Assembly: GCF_022760965.1 (NCBI RefSeq)
Contig: NZ_JAKVIJ010000001.1
Location: 494,862 to 558,861, forward strand
Source: Simplicispira sedimenti
GTDB lineage: Bacteria > Pseudomonadota > Gammaproteobacteria > Burkholderiales > Burkholderiaceae_C
Direction of reading: 5' to 3'
Length of the DNA stretch: 64,000 nucleotides
Part shown: piece by piece, positions 16,801 through 24,108 of the stretch
Layout: each line of letters begins with the position of its first letter
Numbering within the stretch: the first letter of the stretch is position 1
Made by a program: the position numbers and the translations under genes
Notes under the pieces: model-generated
Database searches by the model: none
Seen by the model: the letters and a program-made list of their open reading frames with translations, nothing else
What the model was told of the DNA's origin: nothing

Positions 16801-17162
16801 TGGGAGCGCAGTACACGGCCACCAGCATGATCGGCATGATCGCGCTGGCGGGCATCATCGTGCGCAACTCCATCCTGCTGGTGGACTTCATCAACCTGCA
16901 GGTGCGTGAGGGTGTGCCGTTCGAGCGCGCCATCGTGCACTCGGCCATCACGCGCGCCCAGCCCATCGTGCTGACCGGCCTGGCGGCCATGGTGGGGGCG
17001 TTCTTCATCCTGGACGACCCCATCTTCAACGGCCTGGCGATCTCGCTGATCTTCGGCATCGCCGTATCCACCGTGCTCACGCTGGTGGTCATCCCCACGC
17101 TGTACTACATGGCCTACCGCCACCGGCTGGATCGCCTGCGCCCGGCCAGCATCGCCCAATAG
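13896..17162 (+). CDS. RND-family efflux pump inner-membrane protein
   Basis: A 1088-residue AcrB/HAE1-superfamily transporter. A first transmembrane helix is followed by a large periplasmic loop (P-F-P-G-A-S-V-R-D-V-E), TM2-TM6, a second large loop and TM7-TM12. The proton-relay aspartates are seen in G-I-L-V-D-D-A-I-V-V-V-E-N (about residues 414-427), and the C-terminal G-M-I-A-L-A-G-I-I-V-R-N-S-I-L-L-V-D is standard. The N-terminus (E-E-E-P-Q-I-N-V) resembles pumps of the drug/organic-solute type rather than CzcA metal pumps. The substrate is unknown; context suggests a thiol-reactive or sulfur-related compound. The stop codon coincides with the first bases of a dispersed repeat. Confidence 0.92.
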   Translation: MTQEHQTPALGISGRIASFFQSAQITPLLALVALLLGIFAVLVTPREEEPQINVTMANVLIPFPGASVRDVEQMVAIPAEQVLSQISGSEHVMSVSQPGMAVITVQFKVGVPRTEALVRLYDTVHSNADWLPRHLGVMEPLIKPKGIDDVPILSLTLHSTRADAGPFDLERVAHSLEADLKRVPGTREVRTHGGPGRAVMVEMDPTRMAGMGVTVADLRQALQSANQGLPVGELLRGNQALALEAGPFLRDAQEVGELVVGVRAGKPVFLREVAQVRDGAPPSTQYVWHGTAGQDAAEHPAVTIAVTKRPGENAIDVANAVQSRVAQLQGTVIPADVQVVTTRNYGATADEKARQLISKLLFATASVVALVFIALGRREAAIVGTAVVLTLTATLFASWVWGFTLNRVSLFALIFSIGILVDDAIVVVENIHRHQHLHPGKPLWQIIPGAVDEVGGPTILATLTVIAALLPMAFVSGLMGPYMSPIPINASMGMLLSLAIAFAVTPWLARLWMKAVPAGRGHGSAEGTAHAAPQGLAGRIAPVFERIFRPLLDVQAGARNRRLLGLGVAALIALSVALPVIGWVQLKMLPFDNKSEFQVVVDLPAGTPLEHTAATLHALGAHLATVPEVTHYQAYAGTAAPINFNGLVRQYYLRSGGNVGDIQVNLVAKGERKLQSHAIAMRERAALQAIGQRFGANVKVVEVPPGPPVLAPIVAEVYGPDAEGRRQVAQAVRKALAQTEGLVDIDDSSIADAPRTLLLVDRRKAALLGVPQQAIVTTLRAGLAGEQAAYLHDQSKYPAAATLQLPPTLHGDLQALLQLGVRTASGALVPLRELVTVSDSLREQPIYHKDLLPVNFVVADMAGRVDSPLYGMFQARSAIAQITAPDGGKVEEFFIRQPSDAWRGYALKWDGEWQITYETFRDMGAAYAVGLILIYLLVVAQFGSYLTPLIIMAPIPLTIIGVMPGHALLGAQYTATSMIGMIALAGIIVRNSILLVDFINLQVREGVPFERAIVHSAITRAQPIVLTGLAAMVGAFFILDDPIFNGLAISLIFGIAVSTVLTLVVIPTLYYMAYRHRLDRLRPASIAQ

Positions 17163-17214
17163 CTATAAAAACAATAGCAGTTTGCGCACTACCCATAAGC
17201 CATAGAAGCCAAAA
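17160..17214 (+). repeat. Dispersed Comamonadaceae-type repeat, copy 4
   Basis: Plus-strand copy, more diverged: tagctataaaaacaatagc core, gtttgcgcac and a degraded second half (ccatagaagccaa). It provides the stop codon of the RND pump gene and ends just before the AhpD-like gene, inside the operon. Confidence 0.7.
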
Positions 17215-17219
17215 ACACC

Positions 17220-17579
17220 ATGACCAGCTACCAGGACATCACCCGCACCACCTCGGCCCAGCTTGCCAGTCTGCGTGCCGACATCCCCGACACGATGCGC
17301 GGCTTCTCCGCCATGGCCCAGGCCGCCACCAAGGACGGCGCGCTCGACAAGACCACCAAGGAGCTGATCGCCATGGCGCTGTCCGTGGCCGCGCGCTGCG
17401 ACCCCTGCGTGGGCTACCACGCCAAGGCGCTGGTGGAACTGGGCGCCTCGCGCGCGCAAGTGGCCGAGGCGCTGGGCATGGCCGTGTACATGGGCGGCGG
17501 CCCCTCGCTCATGTACGCCGCCAAGGCCAGCGCCGCGTTCGACGAATTCAGCCAACTCAGCGCCCAGGCCACCGCCTGA
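17220..17579 (+). CDS. Carboxymuconolactone decarboxylase/AhpD-like protein
   Basis: A 119-residue all-helical protein of the CMD/AhpD family. It has the redox motif E-L-I-A-M-A-L-S-V-A-A-R-C-D-P-C-V-G-Y-H (C-x-x-C with the following His, residues about 49-68), as in AhpD-type peroxidase partners rather than true decarboxylases. A thiol-disulfide or peroxide-detoxifying role is likely. It lies inside the RND-TolC operon, separated from the pump by a repeat and 23 bp before the tolC-like gene, which supports a redox/thiol-stress theme for the cluster. The substrate is unknown. Confidence 0.88.
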   Translation: MTSYQDITRTTSAQLASLRADIPDTMRGFSAMAQAATKDGALDKTTKELIAMALSVAARCDPCVGYHAKALVELGASRAQVAEALGMAVYMGGGPSLMYAAKASAAFDEFSQLSAQATA

Positions 17580-17602
17580 GCCCGTGGACAGAAAGGCTCC
17601 CA

Positions 17603-18988
17603 ATGCAAGCCCTCTGGCGCACCTCCCTGCTGGCCCTGGCACTGGCCGCCCCCACAGCCCGGGCCACCGACCTGCTGCAGGCCTGGCAGGCCGCGCAACA
17701 GAACGACCGCGAACTGGCCGTGGCCCGCGCGGCCCAGGCCACGGCGCAACCCCTGCGCGACCAGGCGCGCGCCCTGTGGCGCCCCGGCGTGGCGCTCACC
17801 GCATCCGCAGGCGTGGCCACGGGCGAGAGCGACATGCGCGGCGCGCAGTTCTCGGCCCCCGGCATGGGCACGTCGAACGGCGTGAACTTCAGCACCTCGG
17901 TCACCGGCGGCACGGCCACGCGCTGGGCGCTGCAGGCGCGCCAGCCCCTGCTCAACGCCGAGCGCCGCGCCCAGCAGCAGCAACTGGGCCTGCAGGCCGA
18001 CAGCACCGAGCTGCAATGGCAGGCCGCGCAGCAAGCGCTGATGCTGAGCACCGCGCAGCGCTACTTCGAGCTGGCCGTGGCGCAGGAATCGCTCCAGGTG
18101 CTGCAGCGCCAGTACGAGGCCGTGCAGCAGGCCGCCGCCGAGGCGCAGGACCGCTTCGCGCTGGGCGCCGCCCCCATCACCGCCACGCACGAGGCGCGCG
18201 CGCGCCAGGGCGCACTGCGCGCCCAGGTGCTGGCCGCCCAGGTGGCGCTGGACCTGCGCCGCCGCGAGCTGGCCGACAGCACCGGCCTGCCCATGGACGG
18301 CTTGCAGGCGCACCTGCCCGCAGCGCTGGTGCCCGAGCCCGCGCGCACCCAGGCCGCGCTGGCGCACTGGCAGGCCCAGGCGCAGGACGGCAACCCCCAG
18401 ATCCGCCTGCAGCAACTGGCCGCCGACATCGCGCAGGCCGAGGCCGACAAGCACCGCCGCAGCGCCGCCCCCACGGTGGATCTGGTGGCGCAAGCGGGCG
18501 ACGAGCGCCTGCGCGGCAGTGGCGACCACGGCAGTGCGCGCAACCGCAGCGTCAACGCCATGGTGGGCGTGCAGCTCAGCGTGCCGCTGTACACCGGCGG
18601 CTGGCGCGGCGCCAAGGAGGCCGAAAGCCTGCGCCGCTGGGACCAGGCCCGCGCCCAGGTCGAGGCCACGCGCAGCCAGGTGGACCGCGATGTGCACGCC
18701 GCGTGGCTGGGCCTGCAGGTGGGCGCCGAGCGCGTGCAGGCCCTGGGCCAGGCATTGCAGGCCAGCGAGGCGCGCCTGGACGCCACCCGCACCGGCCTGG
18801 AGGTGGGCCACCGCACCGTGCTCGACCTGCTGAACGCCGAAAACGACACCGCCGCCACCCGCCTGTCGCTGGCCCAGGCGCGCAGCAGCCTGGTGCTGGA
18901 GCGCCTGCGCCTGGCCGCGCTGGCGGGCCAGCTCGACGAAGCCACGCTGCGCAGCGTGCAGCCGCCAACCCCAGGAGTGGTGCAATAA
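17603..18988 (+). CDS. TolC-family outer-membrane efflux protein
   Basis: A 461-residue protein with a signal peptide (residues 1-22, A-R-A-T) and two repeats of the outer-membrane efflux domain made of long heptad helices, plus barrel strands. Typical elements are T-D-L-L-Q-A-W-Q-A-A-Q-Q-N-D near the N-terminus and V-G-V-Q-L-S-V-P-L-Y-T-G-G in the second half. It would trimerise to form the exit duct for the RND pump encoded upstream. The gene ends 1 bp before a dispersed repeat. Confidence 0.92.
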   Translation: MQALWRTSLLALALAAPTARATDLLQAWQAAQQNDRELAVARAAQATAQPLRDQARALWRPGVALTASAGVATGESDMRGAQFSAPGMGTSNGVNFSTSVTGGTATRWALQARQPLLNAERRAQQQQLGLQADSTELQWQAAQQALMLSTAQRYFELAVAQESLQVLQRQYEAVQQAAAEAQDRFALGAAPITATHEARARQGALRAQVLAAQVALDLRRRELADSTGLPMDGLQAHLPAALVPEPARTQAALAHWQAQAQDGNPQIRLQQLAADIAQAEADKHRRSAAPTVDLVAQAGDERLRGSGDHGSARNRSVNAMVGVQLSVPLYTGGWRGAKEAESLRRWDQARAQVEATRSQVDRDVHAAWLGLQVGAERVQALGQALQASEARLDATRTGLEVGHRTVLDLLNAENDTAATRLSLAQARSSLVLERLRLAALAGQLDEATLRSVQPPTPGVVQ

Positions 18989-19045
18989 ATGCTATCAAAA
19001 TAGTAGCTACTTGCGCTTGATGATATTGCCCTGCAGTCCAATTGA
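18989..19045 (+). repeat. Dispersed Comamonadaceae-type repeat, copy 5
   Basis: Plus-strand copy: tgctatcaaaatagtagc core, acttgcgcttg, and a diverged end (ctgcagtccaattga). It starts next to the tolC-like stop and lies before the DUF302 gene. Confidence 0.8.
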
Positions 19046-19076
19046 CCCCAAGTTTATTTGAAAGGAAACCCCGCCC

Positions 19077-19490
19077 ATGACCGCCTACGCCTTCACCGCC
19101 GAGCTGGCCCAGCCGCTGCCCCAGGCCCTGGAAACCCTGCGCTCCGCCCTGGCCGCCGAGCAGATGGGCATCGTCAGCGAGGTGGACATGCAGGCCACGC
19201 TCAAGGCCAAGCTCGGGCTGGACAGCCCGCCCCAGCGCCTGCTGGGCCTGTGCTCGCCGCGCATTGCCCATGCCCTGGTGAGCGCTGAGCCCGACATCGC
19301 CGCGCTGTTGCCCTGCGGCGGCAGCATTGCCGAGCCCACACCGGGGCGCACGCGCATCGTGCTGCAGGACCCGCGCGTGATCCTGCAGGCCAGCGGCAGC
19401 ACCCAGGCCGAAGTGCGCGACGCGCTGGAGCAGGCCCGCACCGCCGTGCAGCGCGTGGCCCAGCGCCTGGGCGCAGGCCAGGAGGCCTGA
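19077..19490 (+). CDS. DUF302 domain protein
   Basis: A 137-residue protein of the DUF302 family. It has the typical opening (T-A-E-L-A-Q-P-L-P-Q-A-L-E-T-L-R-S-A-L), a central A-T-L-K-A-K-L-G-L-D and the C-S-P-R-I-A-H-A-L segment. It has no signal peptide. The family has no assigned reaction but is repeatedly found beside sulfide-oxidation and ArsR-regulated genes. The start ATG follows AAAGGAAA. Its stop overlaps the region of the next start (GTG at 19492), so the two are probably translated together. Confidence 0.88.
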   Translation: MTAYAFTAELAQPLPQALETLRSALAAEQMGIVSEVDMQATLKAKLGLDSPPQRLLGLCSPRIAHALVSAEPDIAALLPCGGSIAEPTPGRTRIVLQDPRVILQASGSTQAEVRDALEQARTAVQRVAQRLGAGQEA

Positions 19491-19491
19491 C

Positions 19492-20622
19492 GTGGCCGCG
19501 CGCATCACCATCCTGGGGGCGGGCTTCGGCGCGCTGTCCGCGGTGCGCGCGCTGCGCCACCGCGACCCGCGCGCCGAGATCACCCTGGTGTCCCCGCGCG
19601 CCGAACTGCACTACCTGCCCGGCATCATCTGGATCCCCAGCGGCCTGCGCACGCGCGAGCAACTCATCGTGCCGCTGGGGCCATTCTTCCAGCGCATGGG
19701 TGTGCGCCATGTGGCGGCCGAGGTCACCGGCCTGCAGGATGGCGGGCGCACGGTGCTGACCAGCGCGGGTGCGCTGCCCAACGATGCGCTGCTCATCGCC
19801 ACGGGCGGGCGCTTCATCAAGAAGCTGCCGGGCATAGAGCACGCCATCACGCCCTGCGAGGGCATCGCCGCTGCCGAGCAGATCCGCGACCGGCTGCGCG
19901 CCCTGCAGGGCGGCACCATCGCCGTGGGCTTTGCGGCCAACCCGCAGGAGCCCCAGGCCGTGCGCGGCGGGCCGATGTTCGAATTTCTGTTCGGCATCGA
20001 TACCCAGCTGCGCCGCGAAGGGCGGCGCGACCGCTTCGAGCTGGTGTTCTTCAACCCCAGCACCGAGCCCGGCAACCGACTGGGCCCGGCCACCGTGCGG
20101 CACCTGCTGGCCGAGATGGCGCGCCGGGGCATCCGTACCCACCTGGGGCACAAGATGCAGCGCTTCGAGCCGGGCAAGGTGGTCACCGAGGGCGGGGAGT
20201 TTGCGGCCGACCTCATCCTCTTCATGCCCGGCATGACCGGTAACGCCTGGTTCGACCAGACCGACCTGCCGCGCTCCCCCGGCGGCCTGCTGCAGGCCGA
20301 CGAACACTGCCGCGTGCCCGGTACCGAGCATGTGTGGGTGGTGGGCGACTCGGGCAGCTTCCCCGGCCCCGACTGGATGCCCAAGCAAGCCCACATGGCC
20401 GACCTGCAGGCCCGGGCCGCCGCCGCCAACCTACTGGCCGCCCTGGCCGGGCGCAAACCCACGGCCCGCTTCAAGGTGGAGCTGGCCTGCATCATCGACA
20501 GCCTGGACCAGGGCACCCTGGTCTGGCGCACCCCCACGCGCCAACGCCTGCTGCCGCCCCTGCGCGCCATGCACTGGGCCAAGCGCGCCTTTGAATGGAA
20601 TTACCTGCGCCCGTACCGCTAG
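19492..20622 (+). CDS. SQR/FCSD-like NAD(P)/FAD-dependent oxidoreductase (cytoplasmic)
   Basis: A 376-residue flavoprotein starting with GTG one base after the DUF302 stop. It has an N-terminal Rossmann motif (I-L-G-A-G-F-G-A-L-S-A) and the C-terminal FAD motif V-W-V-V-G-D-S-G-S-F, followed by the K-Q-A-H-M-A-D-L-Q helix usual in sulfide:quinone oxidoreductase and flavocytochrome c relatives. The SQR redox cysteine motif of the next gene (K-C-A-G-A-P) is absent, so the reaction may differ. It has no export signal, unlike its neighbour, so the operon appears to hold one cytoplasmic and one exported enzyme of this fold. The acceptor may be a quinone. Confidence 0.82.
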   Translation: MAARITILGAGFGALSAVRALRHRDPRAEITLVSPRAELHYLPGIIWIPSGLRTREQLIVPLGPFFQRMGVRHVAAEVTGLQDGGRTVLTSAGALPNDALLIATGGRFIKKLPGIEHAITPCEGIAAAEQIRDRLRALQGGTIAVGFAANPQEPQAVRGGPMFEFLFGIDTQLRREGRRDRFELVFFNPSTEPGNRLGPATVRHLLAEMARRGIRTHLGHKMQRFEPGKVVTEGGEFAADLILFMPGMTGNAWFDQTDLPRSPGGLLQADEHCRVPGTEHVWVVGDSGSFPGPDWMPKQAHMADLQARAAAANLLAALAGRKPTARFKVELACIIDSLDQGTLVWRTPTRQRLLPPLRAMHWAKRAFEWNYLRPYR

Positions 20623-20711
20623 CCCCGCCCCCTGTGGTGCGCCCCAGGCCCGCGCACCGCAGCCATTCCCCCGGCCCAGCCCATGCCCTACACAAACCAC
20701 AGGAGACAAGC

Positions 20712-22061
20712 ATGAAGCGAGACAAACCCACCACCCACCGCGCACCCCAAGGGGCGCCCACACGCCGTGCCTGGCTGGCCGGTGCGGCTGGCGCCAGCGC
20801 CGCCGCAGGCCTGGGCCTGCAGCCCACCGCAGCGCAGGCAGCACGCCAGCCCACGCAGGCCCACATCGTCATTGCGGGCAGTGGCCTGGCGGGCCTTGCC
20901 GTGGCGCACCGGCTGCAGGGCCTGCTCGACGGCGCCAAGATCACGATCATCGACGCCAAGCAAGTGCACAACTACCAGCCCGGCTACACCCTGGTGGCCA
21001 GCGGCGTGTGGCCGGTGGACAAGGTGATCGACAGCAACGCCAGCCTGCAACCGGCGGGCGTGCAGTGGTTGCGCGAGATGGTGGCCGAGTTCGACCCGGC
21101 CGCCAACACCGTGGTTACCGCAGGCGGCCAGCGCATCCGCTACGACTACCTGGTGGTGGCCGTGGGCACGCACCAGGACTGGGCGCAGATCGAGGGCATG
21201 GACACCAAGGCCATCGGCCAGGACGGCCTGGCCAGCGTGTACCCCAGCTCCGACGCCGCCGTGGCCACCTGGGCCGCCATGGACCGCTTCCGCCAGAAGG
21301 GCGGCCAGGCCGTGATGACGCTGCCCGCCACGCCCCTCAAGTGCGCGGGCGCGCCGCTCAAGATGACCTTCATGGTGCGCGACCGCCTGGCCCAGGCGGG
21401 CACGCTCGGCAAGTCACAGGTCACGTTCTACTCGGCATTGCCCAACGTGTTCGGCGTCAAGGCCGTGAACGACAACGTGCTGGAGCGCTGGCAGGCCCTG
21501 GGCGTGCAGGTGCAGTACACGCAAAAGCTCAAGGCCATCGACATCGGCGCGCGTCGCGCCACCTTTGTGAACCCCGAAGGCGCAGCCACCGAGGTGCCCT
21601 ACGACTTCATCCACGTGGTGCCACCCATGCGCGCCCCCGACGCGGTGAAGAATTCCGACCTCGCCTGGAAGGAAGGCCCCATGGCCGCAGGCGGCTGGCT
21701 GGAGGTGGACAAGGACACGCTGCAGCACCGCCGCTACAAAAACGTGTTCGGCCTGGGCGACATCAACGGCACGCCGCGCGGCAAGACGGCGGCCACGGTC
21801 AAGAAAAGCGCCCCCATCGTTGCGCAGCACCTGGCCGATGTGATCGCCGGGCGCGCGCCGGGCGAAAAGTTCGACGGCTACACCTCCTGCCCGCTCATCG
21901 TGCGCGAAGGCTCGGCCATGCTGATCGAGTTCGACTACGACGGCAAGCTCACCCCCTCGCTGCCCATGATCGAGCCGCTGCAGGAAAGCTACTTTGCCTG
22001 GCTCATGAAGGTGCGCTTGCTCAAGCCTGCCTACATGGCGGTGCTCAAAGGCCGGGTCTGA
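20712..22061 (+). CDS. Tat-exported type-II sulfide:quinone oxidoreductase-like protein
   Basis: A 449-residue flavoprotein. A twin-arginine signal (T-R-R-A-W-L-A-G-A-A-G-A-S, residues about 20-32) precedes a Rossmann motif (I-A-G-S-G-L-A-G-L-A) at about residue 60. The segment T-P-L-K-C-A-G-A-P-L-K-M-T-F-M matches the conserved Cys region of mitochondrial-type (type II) SQR. A second conserved Cys lies in Y-T-S-C-P-L-I-V. The family oxidises sulfide and passes electrons to quinone. A Tat signal would place it in the periplasm, which is unusual for type II. The ATG at 20712 follows AGGAGA. A small membrane protein follows after 27 bp. Confidence 0.82.
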   Translation: MKRDKPTTHRAPQGAPTRRAWLAGAAGASAAAGLGLQPTAAQAARQPTQAHIVIAGSGLAGLAVAHRLQGLLDGAKITIIDAKQVHNYQPGYTLVASGVWPVDKVIDSNASLQPAGVQWLREMVAEFDPAANTVVTAGGQRIRYDYLVVAVGTHQDWAQIEGMDTKAIGQDGLASVYPSSDAAVATWAAMDRFRQKGGQAVMTLPATPLKCAGAPLKMTFMVRDRLAQAGTLGKSQVTFYSALPNVFGVKAVNDNVLERWQALGVQVQYTQKLKAIDIGARRATFVNPEGAATEVPYDFIHVVPPMRAPDAVKNSDLAWKEGPMAAGGWLEVDKDTLQHRRYKNVFGLGDINGTPRGKTAATVKKSAPIVAQHLADVIAGRAPGEKFDGYTSCPLIVREGSAMLIEFDYDGKLTPSLPMIEPLQESYFAWLMKVRLLKPAYMAVLKGRV

Positions 22062-22088
22062 CCACCACGCAACCCAAGGAGACACACC

Positions 22089-22418
22089 ATGTACGAAATC
22101 TGGCTGGCAATGAACATCGTCTATGAAATCGCCCTGGGCATCTGGCCCCTGCTGGCGCTGCTGCTTGCCGTGTGGGTGGCCCTGCTCGTGGCCGCGCGCG
22201 GCCGCCTGGGGGCACGCCAGGTGCGCCAGGCGCTGCTGCTGGGCGCGCTGGTGGCGGTGGCGCTGTTCTTCAGCGTGCCCACGCTCACCCAGTCGTCACT
22301 GGCCAACATGGGCTACTGGGTGGACTGGGCCAACTTGCTGGCCATTGCGCTGGGGTTGGGCGCGCTGGCGGCGGTGTTCAGCGTGCCGATCCTGGGGCTG
22401 GCAGGCGGGCGCAAGTAG
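22089..22418 (+). CDS. Small three-helix membrane protein downstream of SQR
   Basis: A 109-residue hydrophobic protein with three predicted transmembrane helices (about residues 14-36, 48-66 and 80-104). I do not recognise a family. It is preceded by AAGGAGA at good spacing and by the SQR-like gene, so it is probably the last member of the ArsR-controlled operon. A role as membrane anchor or quinone-side partner for the exported flavoprotein is a guess from position only. After its stop, 22419-22567 shows no gene. Confidence 0.75.
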   Translation: MYEIWLAMNIVYEIALGIWPLLALLLAVWVALLVAARGRLGARQVRQALLLGALVAVALFFSVPTLTQSSLANMGYWVDWANLLAIALGLGALAAVFSVPILGLAGGRK

Positions 22419-22567
22419 CGAGGACCACTGGCGCGCGTGCACCCCGTCACGCAAGTCGTGGGTGCGTGCGGCCGTGGGGCTTGCTGAGAGGTGCCCGTCA
22501 TGCGATGCTGCGCGCCTGACGCCGCGCTGCAGTGTGCGGCCCCTTCCCCACGAAAGGACAACCACCC

Positions 22568-23137
22568 ATGCGCATCGCACCCTGGACCCTGGCCCTGGCG
22601 GCCGCAAGCGTTTTTGCCACTGCAGCCGCGGCACAAGCCACCAAGCTGCGCCCCGGCCTGTGGGAGCACAGCGGCACCATGAAGAGCCAGAGCGGCCAGA
22701 TGGAAGCCGCCATGGCAGAGATGCAGAAGTCGCTGGCCAGCATGCCGCCCGAGCAGCGCAAGCAGATGGAGCAAATGATGGCCCAGCAGGGCGTGGGCAT
22801 GACGCCCGGCGGCGGGCATGTGGTGCGCATCTGCATGACGCAGCAGGACGTGGACATGGACCAGCTCCCTGCCCAGGAAGGCTGCACGCAAAAGGTGGAG
22901 CGCGTGGGCGCCAACACTGTCAAGGTTGCGTTCCAGTGCAAGGGCGGCAAGGGCCAGCCGCCGTCCTCGGGCGAGGGCACGGTCACCATTGAAAGCCCCA
23001 CGGCCTACAGCGGCAAGCACCGCTTCAAGACCACGCAGGAAAACGGCCGCCCCGAGCAGATCGACATGGTGCAGAAGGGCCGCTGGCTGGGGGCAGACTG
23101 CGGGCAGGTCAAGCCCTTCAATCAGCCCCGGCGCTGA
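22568..23137 (+). CDS. Exported DUF3617 protein
   Basis: A 189-residue protein with a Sec signal peptide (residues 1-22, A-A-A-A-Q-A). The mature part opens with K-L-R-P-G-L-W-E-H, characteristic of DUF3617, and continues with a Met/Gln-rich helix (Q-M-E-A-A-M-A-E-M-Q-K) and paired cysteines (C-M-T and E-G-C-T, F-Q-C-K). The function of the family is unknown; members are periplasmic. I chose the ATG at 22568, where the signal peptide begins; an in-frame ATG 36 bp upstream would add a non-hydrophobic extension. It is a single gene. A copy of repeat family R2 lies downstream. Confidence 0.85.
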   Translation: MRIAPWTLALAAASVFATAAAAQATKLRPGLWEHSGTMKSQSGQMEAAMAEMQKSLASMPPEQRKQMEQMMAQQGVGMTPGGGHVVRICMTQQDVDMDQLPAQEGCTQKVERVGANTVKVAFQCKGGKGQPPSSGEGTVTIESPTAYSGKHRFKTTQENGRPEQIDMVQKGRWLGADCGQVKPFNQPRR

Positions 23138-23200
23138 AATGAAACACCCCCTGTGGCGCTGCGCGCCTCCCCCCCGCTCTCGCAGCGCTGCGCGCTGCTG

Positions 23201-23309
23201 GCAGGGGGACGCTCCCAGCGCGGCGGGGCGGCCCTTGCGCGGGAGCGCTGGCCTGGGGTGCGTCGGTTGCATGCATCGCGGATGCCGCGTTCGCGGAATG
23301 GATCACTGA
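23201..23309 (-). repeat. Dispersed repeat family R2, copy A
   Basis: Read on the minus strand, this begins near atccattccgcgaacgc and runs through ctcccgcgcaagg to gggagcgtcccc. The same order of blocks occurs on the plus strand at 42983-43086. It is non-coding, lies between the DUF3617 gene and the 3' end of rsmE, and has no transposase nearby. Confidence 0.75.
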
Positions 23310-23315
23310 GTCGTT

Positions 23316-24038
23316 TCAGACCAGCAACGCCGCCAGCGCTGCCAGCGGCGCGGTCTCGGCGCGCAGCACGCGCGGGCCCAGGGTCACGGGGGCAAAGCCG
23401 TGGGCCAGGGCCAGGTCTTCCTCGGTGCCGCTGAGGCCACCCTCGGGGCCGGACAGGAACACCAGGCCTGTGTGGCCTGGCGCTGCGGCGTGCAGTGGCT
23501 GTGTGCCGGGGCGCAGCGACAGCAGCAGGCGCTGGCCGTCCTGCGGCGGGGCCTGCAGCCAGTCGGCCAGCGTTTGGGCGGGGTGCAGGGTGGGCACGCG
23601 GTTGCGGCCGCACTGCTCGCACGCGGCCACGGCCACGGCCTGCCAGTGGGCCAGTTTTTTGTCGGCACGCTCGCCCTTGAGTTTGAGCACGCTGCGCTCG
23701 GCCAGCAGCGGGGTGATGCTGACCACGCCCAGCTCGGTGGCCTTTTCCACCAGCCAGTCCATGCGCTCGTTGGCGGTGATGCCGGCCAGCAGGTGCACGG
23801 CGCGCGCAGCCTCGCGTTCCACGGCGTGGTGCGTGCCGATGCGCGCCAGCACCTCGCTGCGGCCCATGCGGGTGACGGTGGCCTCGAACTCGCCGCCGGG
23901 GCCGTCAATGCTGCCGTGGAACAGCGTGATGGCATCGCCCGGCTGCATGCGCAGCACCTGCACATGGCGCGCGGCGCCAGGCGGCAGGGCGATTTCTTCG
24001 CCGGGGGTCAGCGGGACAGGGCAGTGAAAGCGGGGCAT
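23316..24038 (-). CDS. rsmE: 16S rRNA (uracil-1498-N3)-methyltransferase RsmE
   Basis: A 240-residue SPOUT-class methyltransferase. The N-terminal PUA-like part has L-P-P-G-A-A-R-H-V-Q-V-L-R-M. The C-terminal knot region shows the family motifs E-K-A-T-E-L-G-V (about residue 97), E-R-S, A-C-E-Q-C-G-R-N-R-V-P and the SAM-binding G-P-E-G-G-L-S, ending with L-G-P-R-V-L-R-A-E-T-A. It methylates U1498 of 16S rRNA using SAM. A dispersed repeat copy lies directly before the start codon, between it and amgK, which is transcribed in the same direction; the repeat occupies the ribosome-binding region. Confidence 0.96.
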   Translation of the reverse strand: MPRFHCPVPLTPGEEIALPPGAARHVQVLRMQPGDAITLFHGSIDGPGGEFEATVTRMGRSEVLARIGTHHAVEREAARAVHLLAGITANERMDWLVEKATELGVVSITPLLAERSVLKLKGERADKKLAHWQAVAVAACEQCGRNRVPTLHPAQTLADWLQAPPQDGQRLLLSLRPGTQPLHAAAPGHTGLVFLSGPEGGLSGTEEDLALAHGFAPVTLGPRVLRAETAPLAALAALLV

Positions 24039-24098
24039 TTGCTATGAAAATAATAGCTATTGGCGCCCGTATTCATTGCGCTGGAGGCCAATTTTGCT
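24039..24098 (+). repeat. Dispersed Comamonadaceae-type repeat, copy 6
   Basis: Plus-strand copy: ttgctatgaaaataatagc core, tattggcgcccg...gcgctggaggccaattttg. It fills almost the entire gap between amgK and rsmE (both minus strand), touching the rsmE start codon. Confidence 0.85.
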
Positions 24099-24108
24099 TA
24101 AGGTTTTG

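Noticed and set aside
22480..22500. ttgctgagaggtgcccg as part of a thiamine pyrophosphate riboswitch
   Set aside because: Only the CTGAGA core is similar; the second half of the THI box is absent and the downstream gene (DUF3617) is not a thiamine gene.
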